Of a stretch of DNA of 64,000 nucleotides, positions 42,439-51,900 are shown in pieces; the stretch's first letter is position 1, and every line of letters begins with the position of its first letter. The translations under genes were made by a program, and so were the position numbers. The notes under the pieces were generated by a model. That model saw nothing but the letters and a program-made list of their open reading frames with translations. It was not told the DNA's origin and ran no database searches. The DNA is from Pseudomonas baetica (lineage in GTDB: Bacteria; Pseudomonadota; Gammaproteobacteria; Pseudomonadales; Pseudomonadaceae): positions 62,001 to 126,000 of the forward strand of contig NZ_JAIHLQ010000007.1 in the NCBI RefSeq assembly GCF_019733355.1. Reading direction: 5' to 3'.

Positions 42439-43968
42439 TTAGTGACCGCTGGCTGCTGGGCCTGCTTTGGCAGCAAACGGCGGCTTCGCCAGCCACACAA
42501 TCAGAATCAACCCCATAAACCCCCACCCGAGCAGCGTGAAGTAATCCACGGTGGAGAGCATGTACGCCTGACTGGTCAACACATGATCGAGTTGCGCATA
42601 CGCCGGATTGCTCGCCCCGCCCAACTGATTCAACGCCTCCCGCGTCGCGGGCTCATAGGTGCTGATGCTTTCACTCATGTACGCATGGTGCTGATCGGCC
42701 CGGCGAATCCAGATCCAGGTGGTCAGCGACGCCGCGAAGCTACCGCCCAACGTCCGCAAGAATGTCGCAAGGCCCGCGCCGTCGGCGATCTGGCTCGGCG
42801 GCAAGTCCGACATCAGAATGCTCAGGGTCGGCATGAAGAACAGCGCCACGCCAATCCCCATGAACAGTTGCACCAGAGCGATGTGCTGGAAATCCACCTC
42901 GTTGGTAAACCCGGCGCGCATGAAGCAGCTCAGGCCAATCGCCAGAAACGCCAGCCCGGCCAGTAAACGCAGGTCGAATTTGTGTGCGTACTTGCCGACA
43001 AACGGCGACAGCAGCACCGGCAGAATCCCGATCGGCGCCACGGCCAGGCCGGCCCAGGTCGCGGTGTAGCCCATCTGGGTTTGCAGCCATTGCGGCAGGA
43101 TCAGGTTGATGCCGAAGAACCCGGCGTAACCCAGCACCAGCACCAGCGTGCCGATGCGGAAGTTGCGGTACGCGAACAGGCGCAGATTGACCACCGGATG
43201 CTGGTCGGTCATTTCCCAGATGATGAACACCGCCAGCGCGATCACTGAAATCGCCGCGCCGATGATGATGAAGTTCGACTCGAACCAGTCCAGGTCATTG
43301 CCCTTGTCGAGGATCACCTGCAACGCCCCCACGCCAATGATCAGCGAGATCAGCCCGACGTAGTCCATCGGTTGACGGCTGGTTTCCACCGGGCGCTTGG
43401 CCAATTGCGAGCGCACGACCATCACCGCAAAGATCCCGATCGGCACGTTGATGAAGAAGATCCACGGCCAACTGTAACTGTCGGTGATCCAGCCACCGAG
43501 AATGGGGCCTGCTATCGGTGCAACCACCGTGACCATCGCCAAGAGTGCCAATGCCATGCCTCGCCTCGCGGGCGGATACACGGCGATCAACAGGGTTTGC
43601 GTCATCGGATACAGTGGCCCGGCAACAAGTCCCTGCAACACGCGAAAACCGATCAGCTCGGGCATCGACGTAGAAATACCGCAGAGAAACGAGGCCAGCA
43701 CAAACAGAATGGTGGCCCATAGAAACAGCTTCACCTCGCCGAAACGCCGGCTCAACCATCCGGTCAGCGGCAGCGCAATGGCGTTGCTCACGGCAAACGA
43801 GGTGATCACCCAAGTGCCCTGCTCCGAACTCACCCCCAGGTTGCCGGAAATCGTCGGCAACGCCACGTTGGCGATGGTGGTGTCGAGCACTTGCATGAAA
43901 GTCGCCAGCGACAGGCCGATGGTGCTGAGCAACAGGCTGGGCGGCGTAAAAGAGGCGTTATTGCTCAT
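42439..43968 (-). CDS. emrB: DHA2-family MFS efflux pump (EmrB-like)
   Basis: Inner-membrane drug:proton antiporter, 509 residues with about 14 hydrophobic helices. I chose the ATG at 43968 (MSNNASFTPPSLLL) with AAAGGA upstream; the open frame further upstream is derived from the REP doublet. DHA2 motif LDTTIANVALPTI near residue 30; GPILGGWITDSYSWPWIFFINVPIG in the motif-C region. Last gene of the marR-OMF-emrA-emrB unit, separated from emrA by a REP doublet. Confidence 0.93.
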   Translation of the reverse strand: MSNNASFTPPSLLLSTIGLSLATFMQVLDTTIANVALPTISGNLGVSSEQGTWVITSFAVSNAIALPLTGWLSRRFGEVKLFLWATILFVLASFLCGISTSMPELIGFRVLQGLVAGPLYPMTQTLLIAVYPPARRGMALALLAMVTVVAPIAGPILGGWITDSYSWPWIFFINVPIGIFAVMVVRSQLAKRPVETSRQPMDYVGLISLIIGVGALQVILDKGNDLDWFESNFIIIGAAISVIALAVFIIWEMTDQHPVVNLRLFAYRNFRIGTLVLVLGYAGFFGINLILPQWLQTQMGYTATWAGLAVAPIGILPVLLSPFVGKYAHKFDLRLLAGLAFLAIGLSCFMRAGFTNEVDFQHIALVQLFMGIGVALFFMPTLSILMSDLPPSQIADGAGLATFLRTLGGSFAASLTTWIWIRRADQHHAYMSESISTYEPATREALNQLGGASNPAYAQLDHVLTSQAYMLSTVDYFTLLGWGFMGLILIVWLAKPPFAAKAGPAASGH

Positions 43969-44008
43969 CGCGAATCCTTTGGAACCTGAATAGCGTTGCC
44001 CCCGCCCT

Positions 44009-44097
44009 TGTGGGAGCGGGCGTGCTCGCGAAGGCGGCCTGTCAGACAAATCAATGTTGAATGACACACCGCTTTCGCGAGCACGCCCGCTCCCACA
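44009..44097. repeat. REP doublet inside the efflux operon
   Basis: TGTGGGAGCGGGCGTGCTCG ... CGCGAGCACGCCCGCTCCCACA. It sits between emrA and emrB, where its hairpin could lower downstream expression or protect the upstream message (general REP knowledge). Confidence 0.93.
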
Positions 44098-44111
44098 GGG
44101 TCAGTGGTGAA

Positions 44112-45314
44112 TCAGCGTTGCGCGGTTTTGCTGACCGCAGCGCTGTTGTCGTGGATCAGTTGCGCGATCATTGCGTCGGCTTCGGCCAGTTGACGGTCGT
44201 AGACGTTGGTGCTGAAAGACGCTTTTTGCGGCGATTGTTGAGCCAGTACCGGGCCGCTCTGGTCATGCAGATTGACCTGGACAGTGGTCGACAGACCGAC
44301 GCGCAGCGGGTGCTTGGCCAGCTCTTCGGCGTTGATGTGAATGCGTACCGGCACACGCTGAACAATCTTGATCCAGTTACCGGTGGCGTTCTGCGCAGGC
44401 AACAGGGCAAACGCGCTACCGGTGCCAGCACCGAGGCTGTCGACGGTGCCGCTGTATTTCACATCGCTGCCGTAGATGTCGGATTCGATATCCACTGGCT
44501 GACCGATGCGCATGTCGCTCAGTTGGGTTTCCTTGAAGTTGGCGTCGATCCACAGTTGATCCAGTGGAATCACCGCCATCAGCGCGGTGCCCGGTTGCAC
44601 GCGTTGGCCGAGTTGCACGGTGCGCTTGGCAACGTAACCTGTGACCGGCGCGATCAACGTGCTGCGGGCGTTGGTCAGGTAGGCCTGACGCAGCTGCGCG
44701 GCAGCGGCCATTACGTCTGGGTGCGACGACACCACGGTGTCATCGACCAGCGCGCTGGAGGTTTTCAGTTGCTGTTTGGCATTGGCCAAGGCGTTTTGCG
44801 CCGAGGTCAGATCGTCGCGGGCGTGGGACAGTTCTTCTTTGGAAATCGCCCCGCCAGCGGCGAGATTTTTCCGGCGATTGTAGTTGTCCTGAGCCTTTTG
44901 CACTTCGGCCTGTTGCGCGTTGACCTGGGCTTTCATGCCGTCGACGTTGCTGTACAAGCCGCGCACCTGACGCACGGTGCGGGCCAGATTGGCCTGGGCA
45001 CTTTGCAGGCCGACTTCGGCGTCGTTCGGGTCGAAGTTGATCAGCACCTGGCCTTCGTGGACCAGGTCGCCATCATCGGCGCCGATGCTGACCACGGTGC
45101 CGGTGACCAGCGGCGTGATTTCAACGACGTTGCCGTTGACGTAGGCGTCGTCGGTACTTTCGTTAAAGCGCCCGATGAATTCGTGATACGCCCAGACGCC
45201 GCCACAGGCGACAAGGACGATAACAGCCAGCACCAGCAGCATGACTTTGCGCTTGCGTGGATTGCCGGTGTCCGGGGTGTTGTCTTGAGCTTGGGTGTTT
45301 TGGGCAGTGGCCAT
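44112..45314 (-). CDS. emrA: Efflux periplasmic adaptor (EmrA/HlyD family)
   Basis: 400 residues. Cytosolic basic N-terminus, one membrane anchor (VMLLVLAVIVLVACGGVWAY, about residues 24-43), then a lipoyl/biotinyl-like half (DDAYVNGNVVEITPLVTGTV), a long coiled-coil hairpin with Gln/Ala-rich helices (about 100-210), the second lipoyl half (TLIAPVTGYVAKRTVQLGQ) and a beta-barrel. It links the MFS pump to the outer-membrane channel encoded just upstream. Confidence 0.94.
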   Translation of the reverse strand: MATAQNTQAQDNTPDTGNPRKRKVMLLVLAVIVLVACGGVWAYHEFIGRFNESTDDAYVNGNVVEITPLVTGTVVSIGADDGDLVHEGQVLINFDPNDAEVGLQSAQANLARTVRQVRGLYSNVDGMKAQVNAQQAEVQKAQDNYNRRKNLAAGGAISKEELSHARDDLTSAQNALANAKQQLKTSSALVDDTVVSSHPDVMAAAAQLRQAYLTNARSTLIAPVTGYVAKRTVQLGQRVQPGTALMAVIPLDQLWIDANFKETQLSDMRIGQPVDIESDIYGSDVKYSGTVDSLGAGTGSAFALLPAQNATGNWIKIVQRVPVRIHINAEELAKHPLRVGLSTTVQVNLHDQSGPVLAQQSPQKASFSTNVYDRQLAEADAMIAQLIHDNSAAVSKTAQR

Positions 45315-45329
45315 GACAAATACCTTGAA

Positions 45330-46799
45330 TTAGTTGTGCGGCGTGGCTGGGGTGGCGTTGGCTGCGGTCAGGGTTTCACCCTGGAAGCCGCCGCCCAGCG
45401 CTTGCATCAGTTGAATCGACAGGTCGATCTGCTCGGCATTGAGGTTGGCCAACTGACGTTGGGCCTGGAGCAATTGCTGCTCGATACTGAGCACGTCCAG
45501 GTAGTTGCCGATGCCGGAACCGTAACGCTGGACCACCGTGTTGTAAGAGTCCCGGGCAATGTCGGTGGCGTGTTGCTGCGCACCGATCTGCCGGCCGATG
45601 TCACGCAACTGGTTGATCGTGTCGCTGACATCGCCCAGTGCTTTCACCAGACTTTTGTTGTACTGCGCCACCGCCAGGTCGTAATCGGCGTCACGCGCAT
45701 CAAGGTTGGCGCGCAGTCGCCCGCCATCGAAGATCGGCACCGAGACAGTCGGCGCAATGCTGAAGAAGCGACTGGCCGAACCGAACATCGCATCACCCAA
45801 CAGGGATTCGGCACCGGCCGAGGCCGTCAGGTTGAGGTTGGGATAGAACTGGGTTTTCGCCGAATCGATGTCTTTGCTCGCCGCTTCTACACGCCAACGC
45901 GCAGCGACCAGATCCGGGCGACGACCGAGCAGTTCCGCCGGCAGCACAGACGGCACAGCCACGGCGCTCGCTTGCAGGACTTTCGGGCGAGCGATTTCAT
46001 TGCCGCGATCCGGGCCTTTGCCGAGCAAAACCGCCAAAGTGATTTTCGCGCTGTTCAGGCGTTTTTCCGCATCGATCAGGCTGGCTTCGGAACTGGCTTC
46101 CAGGCTTTGGGTTTGCTGGAACTGGTATTGGCTATCGATCCCGGAACTCAGACGACGCTGGCTCAGGTCAAGCATTTGTTGAGTGCGCTTGAGGTCTTCG
46201 CTGGCCAGGTCATAGACGATGTGTGCCTGACCGAGATCGCTGTAGGCCCGAGCCACGTCGGCGGCGAGGGTCAACTGCGCAGCCTGACGGTCGACTTCGG
46301 CGGCGCGGGCCTGACCGAGGGCAGCTTCCCAGGCGTCACGCTGACCGCCCCACAAATCGAAGTTGTAATTGAAGCCAGCGCTGATGTTGCGCACGGTGGC
46401 GTAGGCATCGCCCTGCCCCCGCGGATCCTGATCCTTGGCCAGGCGCGAACGGCTGATGCCGGCGCTGGCGTCGAGGGTCGGATAGCGCGCGGCATCGGCG
46501 GCATACGCGGCGGCGCTGGCCTGATGGGCGCGGGCTTCGGCGATCTGCATGTCTGGGCTATCGTGCAGCGCTTCGCGGATCAGGCCATCGAGTTGCGGAT
46601 CACCGAGGCTGGTCCACCAGTCGCTTTTCGGCCACGCGGCCGGCGACAGGGTTACGCCGTTGAGGGATTGGCCAGCCTTGAGGCTTTTCGCATCGAGGCT
46701 TTGGCCTTGGGTGTCGAGGCCACTGTAGTTGGCGCAACCGGCGAGGATCATCGCCGACAACACCAGCGTCAGGCTGCTGCGCAAGGTTTTACCGCTCAT
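45330..46799 (-). CDS. Outer-membrane efflux lipoprotein (NodT/OprM type)
   Basis: 489 residues from the ATG at 46799 (MSGKTLRSSLTLV), which has AGGTG upstream; a GTG three codons earlier is an alternative. Lipobox LAGC at about residues 20-23 predicts a lipoprotein. It contains two OEP repeats (LDGLIREALHDSPDMQIAEA...; LPAELLGRRPDLVAARWRVEAA). The start overlaps the end of the marR gene by 11 bases, indicating one operon. It completes the tripartite pump with EmrA and EmrB. Confidence 0.93.
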   Translation of the reverse strand: MSGKTLRSSLTLVLSAMILAGCANYSGLDTQGQSLDAKSLKAGQSLNGVTLSPAAWPKSDWWTSLGDPQLDGLIREALHDSPDMQIAEARAHQASAAAYAADAARYPTLDASAGISRSRLAKDQDPRGQGDAYATVRNISAGFNYNFDLWGGQRDAWEAALGQARAAEVDRQAAQLTLAADVARAYSDLGQAHIVYDLASEDLKRTQQMLDLSQRRLSSGIDSQYQFQQTQSLEASSEASLIDAEKRLNSAKITLAVLLGKGPDRGNEIARPKVLQASAVAVPSVLPAELLGRRPDLVAARWRVEAASKDIDSAKTQFYPNLNLTASAGAESLLGDAMFGSASRFFSIAPTVSVPIFDGGRLRANLDARDADYDLAVAQYNKSLVKALGDVSDTINQLRDIGRQIGAQQHATDIARDSYNTVVQRYGSGIGNYLDVLSIEQQLLQAQRQLANLNAEQIDLSIQLMQALGGGFQGETLTAANATPATPHN

Positions 46800-47271
46800 T
46801 GTGTTCACCTAACCGCTGGAGGGTGATCGGGTCACCGGCTGCCAGCAGGATTTTCTTGAGGATGTATTCCAGGGTCTTCAACTCGTCCGGAGTGACGGCG
46901 CCCGCCAGTTCATTCATCGCATTGGCGCCGATGTGCGGCAGACGATCGGCCAGTTGCTGGCCTTGTTCGGTCAGCTTGAGTTGCACCTGACGGCGATCGC
47001 CTTCGCTGCGCTGGCGAGCGAGAAAGCCTTTCTGCTCCAGACGATCGAGCATGCGCGTCATCGAACCGCTGTCCAGCGACAGATGCCGGCAGAGTTCGGC
47101 CGGGGTGTCGACGCCGAACTGGGCCATGATGATCAACACCTTGAACTGCGCGGCGGTGATGCCGTGGGGTTCCATGTGGGTGTCGATGATCCGGTCCTTG
47201 AGCAGCGCAGCACGGCCAAGCAACAGGCCGAGGTGGCAGTGTTTGAATTCGTCCGGGGTGAAATGCTTCAT
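46789..47271 (-). CDS. MarR-family repressor of the efflux operon
   Basis: 160 residues, winged-helix MarR protein: TAAQFKVLIIMAQFGVDTPAELCRHLSLDSGSMTRMLDRLEQKGFL is the DNA-binding core, shown here only to mark helices 3-4 at about residues 39-84, followed by the wing RQRSEGDRRQVQLKLT. It is first in the efflux operon. Two palindromes immediately upstream are likely autoregulatory operators, so it probably represses itself and the pump until a ligand binds. Confidence 0.92.
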   Translation of the reverse strand: MKHFTPDEFKHCHLGLLLGRAALLKDRIIDTHMEPHGITAAQFKVLIIMAQFGVDTPAELCRHLSLDSGSMTRMLDRLEQKGFLARQRSEGDRRQVQLKLTEQGQQLADRLPHIGANAMNELAGAVTPDELKTLEYILKKILLAAGDPITLQRLGEHNER

Positions 47272-47285
47272 GTGCTCACCTAATA

Positions 47286-47332
47286 ACTGCCTAGGCAGTG
47301 AATGTATGTCGAGATGTTACTGCCTAGGCAGC
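47286..47332. promoter_or_regulatory. Two MarR-type operators
   Basis: ACTGCCTAGGCAGT at 47286-47299 is a perfect 14-bp palindrome; ACTGCCTAGGCAGC at 47319-47332 differs at the last base. Centre spacing 33 bp (about three helical turns). The first begins 15 bp before the marR start codon, so occupancy would block transcription. Confidence 0.85.
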
Positions 47333-47412
47333 GAATGTCAACGTAATAGTTAGGTTGCTTTGTAATTAGTTGACCAGCGGACTTAGCTTTTTGCGATGAA
47401 CACACTGACGCC

Positions 47413-47489
47413 TTCGCGAGCAAACTCGCGCCCACAGAGGATTTCGCGTCGAACGCAGATCCAGTGTCGGAGCGGGCTTGCTCGCGAAG
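47413..47489. repeat. REP pair in reversed orientation
   Basis: TTCGCGAGCAAACTCGCGCC-CACA ... TCGGAGCGGGCTTGCTCGCGAAG. Here the TTCGCGAGC ends face outward, opposite to most doublets in the window. Upstream of the efflux operon and downstream of the DUF308 gene. Confidence 0.8.
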
Positions 47490-47548
47490 GCAGCGACTCG
47501 GTTTAAGAAATGAAAGCGATCCAGAAATCCGGCTTATAGAGAGGCCGA

Positions 47549-48871
47549 TCAGGACTCGTCGGAAGGATGGGCAGGCGCTGGCGGTTGCACCGGATGCACC
47601 TCGCGCCCCCGCAAGGCCGTCACCGCATAACCACAAGCACGCTTGGTCACCGCGTAAATGCTGTGCCAGCCCGGTGGCGCCGGCTCGATGGCCGCATGCA
47701 ATGCCCGCGCATAATCGAGCACCAGCCCGGGGGTCCAGGCCATCACCTCGGCGCGCTTGCGCACTTGAGCCGCCACCCAGAACTCGGGACTGATGATGAC
47801 TCGGACAAAGTCGAGCATGCTTGAATGCCCCCGATTCATCGCCCCTTCAAGGGCCGCTTCAAGGCTGTGGGCGACGGCACTGGAGCAATTACGGCTGGTG
47901 AGGTTGTAAGTGCCGTTCTGGCGATATTGCGCCCAGAACGCATTCAGCCGGCGGGCATCGTAGTGGGCAAAACTGACCTGAACCGAAGACGGACACCAGT
48001 CAGCCACTTCACCCGCATAGTCCGGCAGAAACCTGCCGGCGACATCATTGTTCGGCGTCGCCCGCAGCAAGCGCACGAAATCCCCCGCTGAACGATCAAT
48101 GTCGTCCTGCGGGTAATGACTGATGTAGATATCCGGGCCACATTCCAATGCCGCGTGGCCGGCGGAGATCACGCCGTTGATGTCGACCGCCGCGATATAG
48201 CGGTTGAGCAGCCGGTTGCGCACCAGGGTGTCATCAACGGTGCCGCTGGGTGTCCAGACGTGGATCACCAGCGCGGCGCTGCATGCCGGCGCACTGACCG
48301 AAGCAGGGCTGACCGGCGACTGCCAGTTTTTAAAGCGCAACGCCTGCCGCAAGAGCGCGCAGCCTGAGAGAAAAACGCTCATGCCAATGCAGAACGGCAC
48401 CGTGCCCTTATAGAGCGTCGGATACGGTTCAAGGATGAACAGCCCAAAGCCGATTTCGAACAACCCCGTCAGCAGGGACACTTGCCAACCGACAAAGCGC
48501 ACCACCAACGCCGCTGCCAGTCGAAAGCCCCCGTCGAGCAAAAACGCCACACCAAACAGCACCGCCAGAATCAGGCCGGCGGCGTGTTGTCTGTCGACGA
48601 TCAGCAACCCCAACACCAGAAACGCCAAACCTCGCGCCTTGCGCAGAGCGGCGGCAGTCCCGGTTCGAGGTGCCGGTACAAACAGAATGATCAGGGCTTC
48701 GAGCAACAACAGATAGCCGAAGAGATGCAACGGGAAATACAGAACGCCGTCCAGCGCATCAATGAAGATGGCCACACCGGCCGCCCCCCAGACAATGCCC
48801 GTCAGCGCCAGCGCAGACCAACGCTTGCGGACAAAATCGCTACCGAGCAAGACCCTACTCAAGCGAACCAT
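47549..48871 (-). CDS. DUF308/HdeD-like membrane domain fused to a putative papain-like domain
   Basis: 440 residues from the ATG at 48871 (AGGGG five bases upstream; a GTG two codons earlier is possible). Residues 1-180 contain about six hydrophobic helices with the HdeD/DUF308 look (GVLYFPLHLFGYLLLLEALIIL; RGLAFLVLGLLIV). Residues about 200-400 are soluble: GVISAGHAALECG with His239, DIYISHYP, and YNLTSRNCSSAVAHSLE with Cys329. A His in GHAAL upstream of a Cys in an NC motif is the layout of circularly permuted papain-like (NlpC/DUF4105-type) domains. Catalysis is inference. Divergent from nothing; it stands alone. Confidence 0.7.
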   Translation of the reverse strand: MVRLSRVLLGSDFVRKRWSALALTGIVWGAAGVAIFIDALDGVLYFPLHLFGYLLLLEALIILFVPAPRTGTAAALRKARGLAFLVLGLLIVDRQHAAGLILAVLFGVAFLLDGGFRLAAALVVRFVGWQVSLLTGLFEIGFGLFILEPYPTLYKGTVPFCIGMSVFLSGCALLRQALRFKNWQSPVSPASVSAPACSAALVIHVWTPSGTVDDTLVRNRLLNRYIAAVDINGVISAGHAALECGPDIYISHYPQDDIDRSAGDFVRLLRATPNNDVAGRFLPDYAGEVADWCPSSVQVSFAHYDARRLNAFWAQYRQNGTYNLTSRNCSSAVAHSLEAALEGAMNRGHSSMLDFVRVIISPEFWVAAQVRKRAEVMAWTPGLVLDYARALHAAIEPAPPGWHSIYAVTKRACGYAVTALRGREVHPVQPPAPAHPSDES

Positions 48872-48947
48872 ATGCACCCCTGTTATCTTCGGGCAGCCTT
48901 ATACCGCAAAGCGTTCGAGTTGCGGTGAGTCTAATTCATTCTGGAAA

Positions 48948-48975
48948 AGCCGGATCGCAGTGTCGCGACCCGGCT
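48948..48975 (-). terminator. Terminator after tamB
   Basis: AGCCGG-A-TCGC-AGTGTC-GCGA-C-CCGGCT, an imperfect 10-pair stem with one mismatch. On the minus strand it is followed by TTTTCC. It lies 14 bases after the tamB stop. Confidence 0.75.
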
Positions 48976-48989
48976 ATGGGCAACGCGAC

Positions 48990-51900
48990 CTAGAAATCGC
49001 GCTTGTAGAAGATATCCAGCGAACTCGCGACGCCACTGGCCGCCTCGATATAAACCTTCTTGCTCAGCTTGTAGCGCAAGGCAATGGTGCTGGCCGGTTC
49101 AAACACGCCAACGCCGTAGCGCAAACTGAGCTTCTCGGAGATGTTGCCGCTGGCAACCACACTGGTGGTGGTGCCGCTGCCCTGGGTGTCGAGCTGGAAG
49201 TCCTGAATCCCCAAATCCTTGGCCAGGCTGCTGGTCACTCCGGAACTGCCCATCAAGCCAAGGCCCAACGCCGCTTGCGCGAGCATGTTGTTGTCCTCAC
49301 CGCTGGTGCTCAGCGGACGCCCCAGGACCAGATAGGACAGCGCCTGCTCCTGGCTCATCGCCGGTTCCGAGAAGATCTGCGTGGTCGGTTGCTCAGCACT
49401 GCCGCTCAGGCGAATACCGGCGATCACGTCGTCAGTCTGGCGAATCGCTTCGATGTCCAGATACGGCTGATCGATGGGACCTGCAAACAACAGACGCGCA
49501 CGCCGCACCGTCAGCCGCTGCCCGTAGGCGCGGTATCTGCCGTCGTTGAGCCACAACTCGCCACGCGTGTCCATGTTGTCGCCGATGTGCACACGCCCTT
49601 TCAGGTTGGCCGTGAGGCCGAACCCGGCAAAGCTGAGTCTGTCGTCACCGACCACCACGTCGATGTCCATTTTCATGGCCATCGGCGGTTTACCCTCTTC
49701 GGTCTGCGCGCCGACAATGATCGTGTCATCGGAGACTTTTACCGTCGATGGCGGCAATTCACGCACGGTGATTTCGCCCTTGGGCACCAGCACCTTGCCG
49801 GCAATCTTCAGCTCGTCGCCCGCCATGGAAATCTTCAGGTCCGGCGCCACTTCGAGCTTGGCGTACGGTTCGACGTTGACGGGTAACTGCGTGCCCTTGA
49901 GCGCCAGATCGACCATGAGTGCCTGACCCCAGGCAACGTTGCCATTGAGACTGCCCTGCCCGGTCTTGCCGCTTTTCCAGCCGCCGTCGAGGCGTATGGA
50001 TTCCCCGGCGATGATCGCTTGCAGTTGCAGATCCTTGAGTTCCATCGGCAACTCGGCACCGGACACTTCGCCTTCACTGAGCTTTGCCGTGCCGTTGACC
50101 AGCGGCGCCAGCAGCCCACCGGATATCGTGCCGCTGCCGTTGAGATGGCCGGTGAGTTTCTCGACCATCGGTACAAACGGCCGCGCCACCGACAGATCCA
50201 GCCCGGTGAGGCGGAAGGTACCGCTCAGGGGTTTGTTCTTCGGCAAGGGATTGAGCTGCGCCTGCACACTCAATTCACCGAGTTTGCCGCCGACGAAGTT
50301 GAGGTCGGTGTCGATGCGCTTCGGCGTGAGTTTGCTGGTGAGCTTGAGGGTCTGGTAGGGGAAATCCAGCCACTGATCCTTTTCACGCACGCGCAAGGTG
50401 CCGCCGCTGGCATCGACGCTGATCACACCGTTCGGGCCGCTGGCCGGCAGGTCCAGTTTTAGATCGGCGTTGAGCTTGCCCTGCCACGCGAAGTCCTTGG
50501 GCAACCACTGCGCCAGGCTTTCAATCGGGAACTGCTTGAGGTGGTAGCGCAGCTTCGGATCGGGCATCAGCCGTTGATCCTCACCGCACAGGCTGGCGCT
50601 GCCGGACACCCAGCAATGCGCGCCGAAGTTGATTTTGCCGTCGGCCAATCGTTCCAGCCTGGCTGGGGTTTGCAGCTTCCAATCCTGGCCACCGGCCTGA
50701 ATGTCACCGCTGGCCAGGCGTCCACGCCAGTTGCCCTTGTCCAGATTGCCGTCCAGGCCCAAGGCCAGTTTCAGCTTCGGTCCGAGCAGGTCGAGGCTGA
50801 GTTTCTGGTTCTTGATGTCGCCCTGAGCGCTGGCGGTCAACACGCCCAGATTGGTATCGCCGGCCTGAATGCCGCTGCCCTTCAGATCGATTTTCGCCCG
50901 CTGTGCACTGTCGAGCGTGGCGTCGAGGTTGAGGCTTTGCAGGCGATTGTCCTGGAAGGCCAGTTGCGAACCTTGCAGGCCGAGTTTGCCTTGCGGCGCT
51001 TTCAAGGTGCCGGCGACGTTGACCTGACCGTTGACCTGCCCGCGCAATTGCGGCCAGAGCTGGGCCAAGCGCGTCAGCTTGATGTCGATCTGCCCGGTGA
51101 GTTTCTCTTGCAGGCTGCCCTTGCCGTTGATGCTGTTGTCGCCGAGACGGATTTGCAGGGCATTGAGGTTCCACTGTTCGCCAGCACCGTCAGCCTTGGC
51201 TTGCAGCACGGCCGGCTGGCCACGCAGTTTGCCTTTGAGATCGAGGTCGGCGGTCAGGCTCAGGCGGTCATTCTTCAACTCGCCTTTGCTTTTCAGCGGC
51301 CCTGCCAAGGTGCCTGGCAGTTCCGCGACCCAGTACGCCGGGTTCAACGCCGACAGGTCTAGCGCGGTGTCCCAGGCGATGCCATCGGCGAACTGCACGT
51401 TGACATGCCCTTCGGCCTTGCCCTGCCCGGCTTCCATTTTGAATTGCGGGAGGGCGATCTGTTTGAGGCTGCCGCTGAACGGACTGCTCAGGCTGAACGC
51501 CCCCGCCGGGCCATCCAGCGCGGCGGCGAAGTTACCGATGTATTGACCGTCGGTGTAGGAGACTTCGCCATTGAAGGTGCGCAAAGCGACTTCTGGCTCG
51601 TCGATCACCGGATAAAGCCGATGCCACGGAAAGTCCTGCCAATTGATGTTGGCCTGAGCGGTGATGCCTTTGCTCCAGTCAACACTGCCGGTCAGCTTGA
51701 GGCTTTGCTTGTCATTGGCGCTCAGGTCCAGGCCGGCGATTTGCGCGCCGCTGGCGTCGACCTTGCCTTTGAGTAACAGCGCCACCGGACCTTGCTCAGC
51801 AGGCAGCTTCGCGTGACCGAGCAACTGGTAACCGTTTTTCAGGTCGCCTTCACCGGTCAGCAGCAATTGATTGAGTTGCAAAGTGTCTGGCAGGTCGGCG

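Noticed and set aside
44061..46826. 921-codon open frame on the plus strand opposite emrA and the outer-membrane gene
   Set aside because: Composition is rich in Val/Gly/Arg/His as expected for an antisense shadow of G+C-rich genes; the minus strand encodes well-conserved efflux proteins.
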